Shown one piece after another: positions 21,111 to 29,095 of a stretch of 37,855 nucleotides of DNA. Every line of letters begins with the position of its first letter. Within the stretch, counting starts at the first letter, position 1. The stretch is from IMG/VR virus record IMGVR_UViG_3300033149_002200, positions 1 to 37,855 of that record; one strand, given 5' to 3'. The position numbers and the translations under genes were made by a program. This stretch comes from a virus. Under the pieces are notes generated by a model. It had not been told where the DNA came from and did not search any database. It was given only the letters and a program-made list of their open reading frames with translations.

Positions 21111-22528
21111 ATTAACTCCATTATGTGTTTATTAATTTCTTCTTTATCAGAAATATTATTATCTAATATCCATTCAGTTGTTTTTCTTATAATTTCACCA
21201 ACTTTTTTACCCTGACTAAGGCCTGTTATATCCATAACATGGTTTCCATCTACAAGCTTAAGTTGTTTATTAACTAATGGCATACCAAATTTATCTTTAA
21301 TTTTAATACACTTATCAATTATTTTTTCAAATTCACCAGCATACATAAATGTTTCACCACGTGAAAATTCATCTGCTCTTGAAACAGCAACTAAAACATC
21401 CCAGTTTTCATCATTAACAAGTTTAGAAATTTTACTTGGTTTCATTTTAAGTATATTATGAAACTTCATATGGTTACCAACAGCAAATATTAAAGATTGT
21501 CTTTCTTTGTTAGACATTTTTAATCTATCAGCTATACTATCAACTAAATCCATACTAGCTTTTGCGTGACCGAGATATTTTGGTAAGCCTTCTTTTTGTG
21601 AAAATGTAACACCCTTACCAACATCATGTAATAATATTGATAAATTAGATATAGGATCAGCAGTATTACTTTTTCTTAATGCTTCCATTGTATGTGTCCA
21701 TACGGTTCCACCACCACCTCTAGTTTCTGGATGATGTTGAAGATTTTCTCTCCAAAATTTTAAGTTTAATACTTCAGGTAGTATATGTTTTAATATTTTA
21801 AGTTTATCAAGTTCAATAATATAATCAGCAAATTTATCACCGCTTTGTGCAGCAGCTTTTAAAATTTCATCTTTTATTCTTTCAGGTGATAGTTCTAAAA
21901 TTTTATTTGATAATTTTTGTGCTGCTTTCTTTGTATCCTTTTCTATTTCAAATCCTAGCTTAGATGAAAATCTTGCGGCACGCATTATACGAAGATGGTC
22001 TTCTCCAAATCTCTTATATGGATCCCCAACAGTTCTAAGTAATTTATTTTTTATATCTTTTCTACCATCAAAGTAATCTATAATATTACCATCTTTATCA
22101 ATAGCCATTGCATTTATTGTAAAATCACGTCTGCCGGCGTCATCTTCAAATGAACCAGTTATTTTTATAGATTCTGGTTTTCTACCATCTAAGTATTTAC
22201 CATCATTACGAAACTGAGCTACTTCAAATTGAAAACCACCTTCCTTTACAACAACTATACCAAAATCTTTTGATTTGCCAATATCATATGTTTTCCATAA
22301 CTTAGAAATTTCATCCATAGGCATATTTGTTGCAACATCAACATCGTGAGGTTCTTGACCTAAAATAATATCACGTACAACTCCACCAACTATATAAGCT
22401 TTATAGCCTTTTTTGTCTATTTTTTGAAGTATTTTAACAGCTGAATTTAACATTTTATTACCTTTCACGTATTTATTCCAGTCCTTTAATGCTTCTTTTG
22501 CTTCTATTAAGTATTGTGTTAATCTCAT
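21107..22528 (-). CDS. cca: CCA-adding tRNA nucleotidyltransferase, capsid-targeting-like N-terminus (473 aa)
   Basis: The tag MRLTQYLIE (cut after L-I-E) precedes a complete polymerase-beta-type nucleotidyltransferase: IVGGVVRD (about 46-53), the two carboxylates in HDVDVATN (D62, D64), DAGRRDFTINAMA and GDPYKRFGEDHLRIMRAARF. A C-terminal HD domain has LLHDVGKG. The enzyme adds or repairs the 3' CCA of tRNA. Phage-encoded versions occur, but a version that appears addressed to the capsid would act as soon as the DNA enters, before new tRNA genes are read. That fits protection of tRNA from host nucleases. The start overlaps the upstream stop as ATGA. Confidence 0.85.
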   Translation of the reverse strand: MRLTQYLIEAKEALKDWNKYVKGNKMLNSAVKILQKIDKKGYKAYIVGGVVRDIILGQEPHDVDVATNMPMDEISKLWKTYDIGKSKDFGIVVVKEGGFQFEVAQFRNDGKYLDGRKPESIKITGSFEDDAGRRDFTINAMAIDKDGNIIDYFDGRKDIKNKLLRTVGDPYKRFGEDHLRIMRAARFSSKLGFEIEKDTKKAAQKLSNKILELSPERIKDEILKAAAQSGDKFADYIIELDKLKILKHILPEVLNLKFWRENLQHHPETRGGGGTVWTHTMEALRKSNTADPISNLSILLHDVGKGVTFSQKEGLPKYLGHAKASMDLVDSIADRLKMSNKERQSLIFAVGNHMKFHNILKMKPSKISKLVNDENWDVLVAVSRADEFSRGETFMYAGEFEKIIDKCIKIKDKFGMPLVNKQLKLVDGNHVMDITGLSQGKKVGEIIRKTTEWILDNNISDKEEINKHIMELI

Positions 22529-23142
22529 TTATTTTTACCAAATATTTTGTTTTTTCTATTAACTAGGTAGTATTCTTTACAATCAAACCATATTTCATAC
22601 TTATTTTTGTGTGCTATTTCTATACCTTTGTTTGTGGTGAAATATTTTGGAAATTTCTTTCTTCTTATAATTTCATCTTCTTCTTCATAATCATCATAAT
22701 CAAAAAACATTTGTACTTCATTAGCATCCCAACCAGTTCTAGTATCGTGAGTATTTATATCATCAGCTCTAACCCATGTATAATTGAATTTACCAATAGG
22801 AAAAAAATAATATACAGTACCAAATGATGAAAGTATTGGACCTGCACTTGATGCTGATGCTGATTTATCTCGTCTAACATGGCCATTTTTACCTAACCAA
22901 TTATTAAATTCTTTAAAAGGTTCTTGGTCCATACCTAATGATTGTCTATCTGTTCTTGTTTTCTTTTTAATAAGTTCATTTGGTTGGCTGTGTTCACTAA
23001 CAGCTCTATTAAATGGACCAGTATTTTTTGTAAGATTTAAATAATACTTACAATCTTTTTTAATAAGTTTACTTTGGTCTCTTGGTGATAATGGTATAAA
23101 TTTACCCAATCCTTCATTTATGTATTTTATTAGTCTACTCAT
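22525..23142 (-). CDS. ADP-ribosyltransferase-like protein 2, capsid-targeting-like N-terminus (205 aa)
   Basis: I place the start at 23142, where the ATG overlaps the upstream stop (TAATG) and opens with MSRLIKYINE; three more residues upstream are possible. It shares with its paralogues KKDC (28-31), a KKTRTDR segment (60-66), a Ser-rich SASASS (about 94-99) in place of the STS motif, and E183 in YEIWFDCKEYYLVN. The candidate arginine is R46 in PFNRAV, a poorer match than the L-[LY]-RG of the other two, so activity is less certain. It may have diverged to a new target. Confidence 0.5.
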   Translation of the reverse strand: MSRLIKYINEGLGKFIPLSPRDQSKLIKKDCKYYLNLTKNTGPFNRAVSEHSQPNELIKKKTRTDRQSLGMDQEPFKEFNNWLGKNGHVRRDKSASASSAGPILSSFGTVYYFFPIGKFNYTWVRADDINTHDTRTGWDANEVQMFFDYDDYEEEDEIIRRKKFPKYFTTNKGIEIAHKNKYEIWFDCKEYYLVNRKNKIFGKNK

Positions 23143-23753
23143 TATATCCACATATCTAATAAGTATTTTAAATACTTATTATCTAATAAATAATATTTTT
23201 TTACTTTAAACATTACTTCACCTTGTTTTTTATTAAATACAGATTCTAAATTTTTATCAGTATATTTATTAACAAGTCTTTTTATGCTTCTCATTTCTTT
23301 AATTTCCCATTCTTTATCATCTGATCCAATTGGTTGTTTTTTTAAATCTGTAAATAAATCATGTATTTTTGAAGAATAACAAAATTTATATCTATTTGTT
23401 GGAAAAAATATAAATGGATGACCATATAAATTTGTTTGAAATCTATTAGGAGATGTTGATATTCCATCTCGTACTTTCCATCCAAATTTTTCTTTAAAAA
23501 CTTTATTTAATCGTATATGGGTTTTTTTATCTGTGTTTCTAGGTCTTCTTACCGTTGTTCTCATTGTTTTTTCAATAAAATCACCATAAGACCCTTTACC
23601 ATGTATACCTCTATATAAAAATCCCTTAGTTTTTTTATATACATTAATGATTTTTGAACAATCTTTTTCTAGTATTTGTACGTATTCTAATATATCTTTT
23701 GTTTCTTCTAATTCTTTTTTAGTTTCATTTATATATTCATATAGTCTACTCAT
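23142..23753 (-). CDS. ADP-ribosyltransferase-like protein 3, capsid-targeting-like N-terminus (203 aa)
   Basis: The tag is MSRLYEYINE. This copy has the cleanest R-S-E pattern of the three: R48 in FLYRGIHG, S-T-S at 99-101 (GISTSP) and E179 in GEVMFKVKKYYLLD. The KxDC and KFGWKVR segments shared by the paralogues are present. By analogy with T4 Alt and ModA/ModB, it would transfer ADP-ribose from NAD to a host protein early in infection; the target is unknown. Its start overlaps the upstream stop as ATGA. Confidence 0.6.
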   Translation of the reverse strand: MSRLYEYINETKKELEETKDILEYVQILEKDCSKIINVYKKTKGFLYRGIHGKGSYGDFIEKTMRTTVRRPRNTDKKTHIRLNKVFKEKFGWKVRDGISTSPNRFQTNLYGHPFIFFPTNRYKFCYSSKIHDLFTDLKKQPIGSDDKEWEIKEMRSIKRLVNKYTDKNLESVFNKKQGEVMFKVKKYYLLDNKYLKYLLDMWI

Positions 23754-24535
23754 TTTTTAAATGTAGTCCTCATTCTATCAGTGAATAAACCTTCTCTATT
23801 CATTCTTTTCATAAATTTTTTAAGAAAACCTGGTTGGTTATCTAAGTTATATTGTATATCAGGTGTGAATTTCATAAAATGTTTCCATGTTAAATTAGTA
23901 TAACGTTCACTGCCTAAATTTTTCTTTAATTGATCTACTTGAGTTATTATAGCTTCTATTTCATAATATTCAACAACGTCTTCATCGCGACCTTTTATTT
24001 GACCTTTTTTAGCCTTTTTAGTTAAGTGAAGGTTACGTAAACTATCATCCATCCAATGTGTTAACTCATGTCTAATAAGTTGTTTTACTTGTATTTCAGT
24101 TGAGAAATTTTCAAAGAAATGATATAGCTCAGCATCTTCTACCTGTTTTATTACTTTAGGGTCTGTTAGTGGATCAAGATTAGCTAGTGGCAAACCAACA
24201 ACAATTGTTTTTAATTCTGGTGAGTAAAAAGGTTCATCAGTTGGAAAACCAACATGTATATCAATAGGATTTATTTTATGCGCATCTCTTGCTGCTTTAG
24301 ATTTTAAATTACTGGATTTAAAGCTTTTCATAATCCACATTTCTATTTTACCAGCTTTAGCGTGAAACCCATTTTTTCTAATACTTATAAGGTTCTTTTT
24401 TAAAGCAGATGAATTTTTTGTTTTAACGTTTTGCTGTATACCTCTCATGTATTTTACAAGAGGTTTATACAGCAATTTAATATCACGTTGGTCTATACTG
24501 ATAATACTTTCTGTTAAGTATTGTTGTAATCTCAT
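23750..24535 (-). CDS. Zincin metalloprotease, capsid-targeting-like N-terminus (261 aa)
   Basis: After the tag MRLQQYLTE (cut after L-T-E) lies a basic region, then the zinc-binding motif HELTH (156-160) with E157 as catalytic base. The segment EYYEIEAI (about 189-196) supplies a candidate third ligand. No signal peptide is present, so the enzyme should act in the capsid or the host cytoplasm. A packaged protease could destroy a host target on entry or take part in head maturation. I cannot assign it to a named family beyond the zincin fold. Confidence 0.6.
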   Translation of the reverse strand: MRLQQYLTESIISIDQRDIKLLYKPLVKYMRGIQQNVKTKNSSALKKNLISIRKNGFHAKAGKIEMWIMKSFKSSNLKSKAARDAHKINPIDIHVGFPTDEPFYSPELKTIVVGLPLANLDPLTDPKVIKQVEDAELYHFFENFSTEIQVKQLIRHELTHWMDDSLRNLHLTKKAKKGQIKGRDEDVVEYYEIEAIITQVDQLKKNLGSERYTNLTWKHFMKFTPDIQYNLDNQPGFLKKFMKRMNREGLFTDRMRTTFKK

Positions 24536-24538
24536 AAT

Positions 24539-24871
24539 TTATTCTTCTTCGTCTTTTTTTGGTTTTTCTGTATCTGCAGCTGCTGCGTCCTCACCTTCTA
24601 AACCAACTAATATTTCTGCTGGAACACTAGGACCAGCTGGTTTTGTTTCTTTATCAACATTTTTCCACTTATCAAGTTTATCTTCTAAGTCAGCAACAAT
24701 AGCACTATTTGCTTCACTATCTTCTTGTTTTTTAGCCATTGATAAAGCTTTTTCAACTATTTTGATATTTATTTTTACAACGTCATCAGAATATTTACCA
24801 CCTGATTCTGGTTCATCAACTGATAATCCTTTTTGTATATCATCTTCATTTAAATATTGTGTTAATCTCAT
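24539..24871 (-). CDS. Small acidic protein with capsid-targeting-like N-terminus (110 aa)
   Basis: It opens MRLTQYLNED and has no recognisable domain. The centre is a helix (VVKINIKIVEKALSMAKKQE), and the last 25 residues are Ala/Asp/Glu/Lys-rich and probably disordered. It starts behind AAAAGGAAATTAAA, two bases after the upstream stop. It might be a scaffold-like or core protein removed by the prohead protease, or a small injected effector. Confidence 0.5.
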   Translation of the reverse strand: MRLTQYLNEDDIQKGLSVDEPESGGKYSDDVVKINIKIVEKALSMAKKQEDSEANSAIVADLEDKLDKWKNVDKETKPAGPSVPAEILVGLEGEDAAAADTEKPKKDEEE

Positions 24872-24872
24872 T

Positions 24873-25202
24873 TTAATTTCCTTTTAATTTCCTTTTAATT
24901 GATTTTATACTTTGCTCCATTCGTCTTCTTCCAACTGGATTTGCACTATGTACTTTAATATCAGGAACTTTTGTATATTTTCCTGTATAAACCATTTCTT
25001 CTAACCATAATAAAAATTCATACCCAGTAGGAATATTATCACCTAAGTCATGGTCTAAACTCATTTCTTTTATATTTTTATGATTTTTTATATAATAAGA
25101 TTTAAGACTTTTTATTTCTTCAAAATGGATCCAACCAGACGGTGCTTTTCTAACATCATCTAACCATACTTTTGATTCGTTTAAGTAATTATTTAATCTC
25201 AT
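24873..25202 (-). CDS. Cyclic-phosphate-processing receiver-like protein, capsid-targeting-like N-terminus (109 aa)
   Basis: The start at 25202 overlaps the upstream stop as ATGA and gives the tag MRLNNYLNE. The rest matches the receiver-like family linked to RNA 2',3'-cyclic phosphate processing: WLDDVR (13-18), PSGW (21-24), SLDHDLG (48-54), TGYEFLLWLE (59-68) and a basic VHSANPVGRRRME (84-96). Members occur near RNA-repair enzymes and are proposed to act on cyclic phosphate ends of cleaved RNA; I know of no direct proof. Its neighbours (kinase, CCA-adding enzyme) fit an RNA-repair set. Confidence 0.65.
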   Translation of the reverse strand: MRLNNYLNESKVWLDDVRKAPSGWIHFEEIKSLKSYYIKNHKNIKEMSLDHDLGDNIPTGYEFLLWLEEMVYTGKYTKVPDIKVHSANPVGRRRMEQSIKSIKRKLKGN

Positions 25203-25900
25203 ATATACCAACCACTAATTCCTTTTTTTATTTGTTCTATTGACATTATTTCAGGTGATAAATACTTCCATCCGTTTCTTATCATTGTTTCTTTATATTC
25301 TTGACCAATAGGATTATTAATAGATGAGTTATAAAAACTATTCATAAATTTAAAAGCATGTGTTACAACATCATTAGTTAATTCTCCATCATTATTATCA
25401 ACTTCAATCCATGTTTGAAATTTACCACGATAAAATGTTTTAGCTTTATTAACTTGTTTGTATACTTTTTCAATAAAATCTTTATCAACTTGTCTTTCTC
25501 TTTTTGATGCTCGTTCAATGGCTGTTTCAAGAGAAGTATTAACAAATACCATACCAACATCATATCCAAATGATTCAAGAATACCAACTCTTTTTAATAC
25601 AGCACTTGGATTATTAGCAGTTCCATCAACAGCAAGTGGTAACATTGAATTTATATAACCAGCAAGTTGATTACTATTTATTATTTTTACTTTTGTTGCT
25701 ATTTTACCCCACTGGTCATTCCAATATTCTTTAAATAAAGGAAACGCTTTATCTGTATTAACTATTCTTGGTTCAACGCTACCTGATTTTATTTTTGATA
25801 AGGTATATGATTTTCCAGCACCAGGATGGCCACACATAAAACAAGCTTTAAAAATTCCTTTATCGTTAATACCTTCATTTAAATAATTTTCTAATCTCAT
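25199..25900 (-). CDS. P-loop kinase (zeta-toxin/polynucleotide-kinase-like), capsid-targeting-like N-terminus (233 aa)
   Basis: The tag MRLENYLNE is followed by Walker A CGHPGAGKS (23-31). A VDGTANNPSAVLKR segment (about 92-105) and VNTSLETAIERASKRER (about 124-140), the lid-like Arg-rich stretch, follow; together they fit zeta-type or polynucleotide-kinase-type phosphotransferases. The substrate is uncertain: RNA 5' ends would fit the neighbours, while a zeta-like sugar-nucleotide target would make it toxic. The 40 C-terminal residues are unassigned. It is coupled by ATGA overlaps on both sides. Confidence 0.6.
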   Translation of the reverse strand: MRLENYLNEGINDKGIFKACFMCGHPGAGKSYTLSKIKSGSVEPRIVNTDKAFPLFKEYWNDQWGKIATKVKIINSNQLAGYINSMLPLAVDGTANNPSAVLKRVGILESFGYDVGMVFVNTSLETAIERASKRERQVDKDFIEKVYKQVNKAKTFYRGKFQTWIEVDNNDGELTNDVVTHAFKFMNSFYNSSINNPIGQEYKETMIRNGWKYLSPEIMSIEQIKKGISGWYI

Positions 25901-27336
25901 TTTATCTTCTCCGGTTTTGTTGTTACAACAAATGATTTAGCAGCGTTAACCATAATGTTTGCTTTTCTCATAAATCTTCTATTGATAAGTATATGAGTTC
26001 GTTTTGATCTATCATCAAGTGTAAAATCAACTTCTTTAAATATAACACCATCAAATGTTACATCAAGTTCTACAATTGGTCGTTTTTCTGTGTAGTTTCT
26101 CATTCCACCTACATGAACATCTTTTATTTTTTTATATGGATGTTTAAATTTTTTCTTATTATATGTCCATGTAACTGTTTTAGTTTTTTCATTTATATCA
26201 TAGCTATCTGCGTGCATCACACACAAGCTTCCATTACCAGTATCAAATTTAGCTACTATTTCTTCTCCATCAAATTCAACAATTTCTTTAAATCCAATTT
26301 CATTAGCAACTTTTACCCAGTTATCTTTATTTAATACCCATTCTATTACTTCACCAGTAATATCTTGACCTGTTGCTTCTTCAATTCCAGCTGTTCCAGG
26401 TGAACTATTTACTTCAAGAATAAAAGGTTCTCCTTTTTTATTTGATATAAAATCAACACCAGCCCATGTAGCACCAACAGCTTTAGCTGCTTTTATACAT
26501 ATATCTTTTTCTTCATCTGTAAGTTTTACTGATTTTATTTTTCCACCTTGTGAGTAGTTACTACGGAAATCATCTTTTATTACAAATCTTTTCATAGCAG
26601 CAATTACTTCGTCACCTAATATATGTGCTCTTACATCAAATGGAGCTGGTATATATTCTTGTATTAATAATTCTTCATCTTCATTTATTTTCCATATAAC
26701 TTGTAAAATAGATTTTAATGATTTTATTGATTCGGTAAAAAACACACCAACACCTTTAGAACCTGAAATAGTTTTTACAACATAAGGAAAATCACTATCA
26801 AGTTGTTCTAAAGCATAATCAAGTGTATCTATACTTTGAATTAATGCTGTTTTTGGAGATGTTATTGCAGCAGCACCCATTTTTAATATAGTTCTATATT
26901 TATCTGAGCATGTTTCAATTGCTTGTCTATCGTTTATACAAAATATATTAGCTTTTTCTAATTGAGATATAATATTTAAAGAAGATTTTTTTTGCATAAC
27001 AGACCCTCTATTTATAACAACTGTTTTGTCTGAATCAATTGGAAATCCTTTTTTATCATTCCAATTATGTATTGTATAATCACCATTATCATCTTTTATT
27101 ATATGAGCATTTTCAATAAATAAAACATAATAAGGTATATGTTTTTTACTACAAGTATCAGCTAATCTTTGAGCAGTCACATAAAGTTTATCTTTTTTAC
27201 TTTCGTTTCTACTAGTAATAATAACAACATTAATTTCTGTATTTTCTTTTGATTCAACTATTTTTCCAGTTTTTATTTTTTTATATTGACTAGCTGGGCC
27301 TAATGTTTCTGTTAAATGATTATTGAATCTACTCAT
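25897..27336 (-). CDS. RimK-type ATP-grasp ligase fused to a retropepsin-like protease domain, capsid-targeting-like N-terminus (479 aa)
   Basis: The tag variant MSRFNNHLTE offers a cut after L-T-E. Residues about 35-335 are a RimK-like ATP-grasp ligase: KTISGSKGVGVFF, then LLIQEYIPAPFDVRAHILG, WAGVDFI and FILEVNSSPG. Residues about 345-475 resemble the ATP-dependent zinc protease domain found beside RimK: KFDTGNGSLCVMHADSY, VELDVTFDGV and ILINRRFMRKANIMVN. RimK adds glutamates to ribosomal protein S6. A ligase and a protease in one chain, apparently addressed to the capsid, suggests early modification of the ribosome or another host protein. The start overlaps the upstream stop by one base. 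Confidence 0.7.
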   Translation of the reverse strand: MSRFNNHLTETLGPASQYKKIKTGKIVESKENTEINVVIITSRNESKKDKLYVTAQRLADTCSKKHIPYYVLFIENAHIIKDDNGDYTIHNWNDKKGFPIDSDKTVVINRGSVMQKKSSLNIISQLEKANIFCINDRQAIETCSDKYRTILKMGAAAITSPKTALIQSIDTLDYALEQLDSDFPYVVKTISGSKGVGVFFTESIKSLKSILQVIWKINEDEELLIQEYIPAPFDVRAHILGDEVIAAMKRFVIKDDFRSNYSQGGKIKSVKLTDEEKDICIKAAKAVGATWAGVDFISNKKGEPFILEVNSSPGTAGIEEATGQDITGEVIEWVLNKDNWVKVANEIGFKEIVEFDGEEIVAKFDTGNGSLCVMHADSYDINEKTKTVTWTYNKKKFKHPYKKIKDVHVGGMRNYTEKRPIVELDVTFDGVIFKEVDFTLDDRSKRTHILINRRFMRKANIMVNAAKSFVVTTKPEKIK

Positions 27337-27536
27337 TATATTTTTCCATAATATTTTATTCTGTCAACCCATTTTGTTTTAGATTTTTTAGGTTTATGTG
27401 GTTTCATTTTTTCACCAGCACAAATAGGACATTGTTTTAAATAATCATAATATTTAAGCTTATGTTTTTTACAATATTTTGTTTTCTTTGTGTCTATATC
27501 TTTTTTCTTTTCACTTAGATATTGTTTAAATTTCAT
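27336..27536 (-). CDS. Small basic zinc-finger protein, capsid-targeting-like N-terminus (66 aa)
   Basis: MKFKQYLSEK gives a predicted cut after L-S-E. The mature part is extremely lysine-rich and holds CKKH (22-25) and CPIC (36-39), a likely CxxH/CxxC zinc site, then KPHKPKKSKTKW. Small, basic and zinc-binding, it probably contacts nucleic acid in the head or after entry. Overlapping its neighbours by 1 and 11 bases, it is coupled within the operon. Confidence 0.55.
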   Translation of the reverse strand: MKFKQYLSEKKKDIDTKKTKYCKKHKLKYYDYLKQCPICAGEKMKPHKPKKSKTKWVDRIKYYGKI

Positions 27537-28068
27537 AATTTTTTAATTCCTTTATAGTTATTGCTGTGTTTTTATGATGTATTGTAATACCACCAGCAGA
27601 TTTCCATGCTTTTATGTTTCTTATATCATCGTCAATGAGTATTTTGTATAAACCAGCATATTTTACTTTATCTGGTTGTTGTGTTATTATAGCACGTTTG
27701 GCCGTAATTGTATCAGTATTTTTTACAAGCCAATTTCTTTTACCTTGAATAACTTCTAATCTTTTTTCCCAGTGGTCACCGCCTTTTCGTTTTGAGTGAG
27801 CACTTAAAATTATAGGTTTATGTTCTTTTATATAATCCCATAATTTTTTACCACCATTTATCCATTTTAAATTAGACCAAAAAGTAGCACCTAATTCATC
27901 TATTGCTCCCCATAAAATTTTTTGATTTTTCTTTATTCGTGGGTTTTTAGCTACTTCACTTGGCAAACCAATATCTTGTGTTCCTCTATACCAATCAACA
28001 AGAACACCATCCATATCAACATATAATTTATATTGATTCTGTTCATTTATATATTGTTGCAATCTCAT
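27526..28068 (-). CDS. HAD-family phosphatase (5'-nucleotidase-like), capsid-targeting-like N-terminus (180 aa)
   Basis: The tag MRLQQYINE is followed almost at once by the HAD motif I, YVDMDGVLVDW, with nucleophile D18 and acid D20. Motif II is ILSAHSK, a lysine segment (KAAI-like, TAKRAII) follows, and motif IV is ILIDDDIRN. This arrangement resembles 5'(3')-deoxyribonucleotidases and related phosphatases. A role in trimming nucleotides or RNA 3'-phosphates is possible. It is the first tagged gene after the lysis-type genes. Confidence 0.65.
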   Translation of the reverse strand: MRLQQYINEQNQYKLYVDMDGVLVDWYRGTQDIGLPSEVAKNPRIKKNQKILWGAIDELGATFWSNLKWINGGKKLWDYIKEHKPIILSAHSKRKGGDHWEKRLEVIQGKRNWLVKNTDTITAKRAIITQQPDKVKYAGLYKILIDDDIRNIKAWKSAGGITIHHKNTAITIKELKNYEI

Positions 28069-28674
28069 TTATTTTTTATTACCGTCATTTAATCTCATTA
28101 AGAATTTAGCTGTTCTTCTGTCACCAAACCACCATGTTACTGAAGAAACTGTTAAATATATAATTATACTTGTAACTTGGTCAAATAGATCAACAGCTTG
28201 TATACTTGTTATCTCTGTTCCATACTTTTGCATAATTTCCCATGCCATATATGTTATCCATGTTGTACAACCTGTTAAATACATTGTTAAACCAGGTCTC
28301 ATAAGTGCTTTTAAAAAATCTACCATTCCAAATAGAAATGCTATTAAAACAGCAACAGGAATTGAAATATATTTTATCCAACCTTCAACACTAAACAATT
28401 TATCAATCCATTTTTCACTGAATGTTTGTTTGTTGCCTTGTTTAATTCCTTCTAAAAATGTACCTGCTTCTGTTAATTCTACTTCACCTTCAATTCTAGC
28501 CTTTTCAATTTGAATATTGGCTTTTGCTTCTTCTATCATTGCTTCTGTTTCTAACTTAACCATAACCACATCGTGGTTATTTTTAATTTTTTGCATTTTA
28601 TAGTTTGTCCAGGCTGTTATTCCATTGCCTAATAAACCAGTTATTGCTCCAAAAACTATGTCTAACCCTAACAT
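28069..28674 (-). CDS. Holin-like membrane protein, 3TM/GTA-type (201 aa)
   Basis: The ATG at 28674 follows GGAGGTGGATAAG; an upstream ATG at 28689 would place that site inside the gene. The product has a Gly-rich N-terminal hydrophobic segment, a charged coiled coil (about 30-80), then three probable membrane segments (about 100-120, 127-147, 168-185). It ends with SVTWWFGDRRTAKFL, matching the WWFG-x-R end of the GTA-type 3TM holin family. A holin would open the inner membrane at lysis. It is followed directly by the tagged genes. Confidence 0.6.
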   Translation of the reverse strand: MLGLDIVFGAITGLLGNGITAWTNYKMQKIKNNHDVVMVKLETEAMIEEAKANIQIEKARIEGEVELTEAGTFLEGIKQGNKQTFSEKWIDKLFSVEGWIKYISIPVAVLIAFLFGMVDFLKALMRPGLTMYLTGCTTWITYMAWEIMQKYGTEITSIQAVDLFDQVTSIIIYLTVSSVTWWFGDRRTAKFLMRLNDGNKK

Positions 28675-28675
28675 C

Positions 28676-29095
28676 TTATCCACCTCCAATTACATTTAAT
28701 TTAAATTTTTCATCACTCATTAATCTATAAAATCTATTTATTGTAAGTCTTGAGTTTAGTACTGCTCGTTGACCACCTAATAATCCTTTTTTCTTACCTA
28801 ATAAAATACATCCCATAGTATGTGTTTTATATCCTTTTCTACTATCACCACCATAATTGCCAGAATGTATAAGTATCCAACTTCTTCCATTTACTTTTGT
28901 AACCCAATATATTTTCCCATATTTAGGTGATATTCTTATTTTTACATCATATGAACCTTTTGGTATACAAGAATATTGCCTGATATTATTATACCAATTC
29001 GGCTCAAGTGTATAACACCAAAAGTCATTTGTTGATAATATTCCTAAAGTTCCTTGAACACTTTGTTCAATTCTAAACAAATTAACATTTATCAT
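28676..29095 (-). CDS. DUF5675-like lysis-region protein (139 aa)
   Basis: The sequence follows the pattern of the DUF5675 phage proteins: SVQGTLGILS, FWCYTLEPNW, CIPKGSYDVKI, WILIHSGNYGGDSRKG and HTMGCILLG. The H-S-G-N and later T-M-G-C elements recall the His/Cys layout of L,D-transpeptidase-type enzymes, but catalysis has not, to my knowledge, been shown. Such genes often lie next to holins, as here. The start overlaps the upstream stop (TAATG) and follows ATAGGAAAATA. Confidence 0.55.
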   Translation of the reverse strand: MINVNLFRIEQSVQGTLGILSTNDFWCYTLEPNWYNNIRQYSCIPKGSYDVKIRISPKYGKIYWVTKVNGRSWILIHSGNYGGDSRKGYKTHTMGCILLGKKKGLLGGQRAVLNSRLTINRFYRLMSDEKFKLNVIGGG

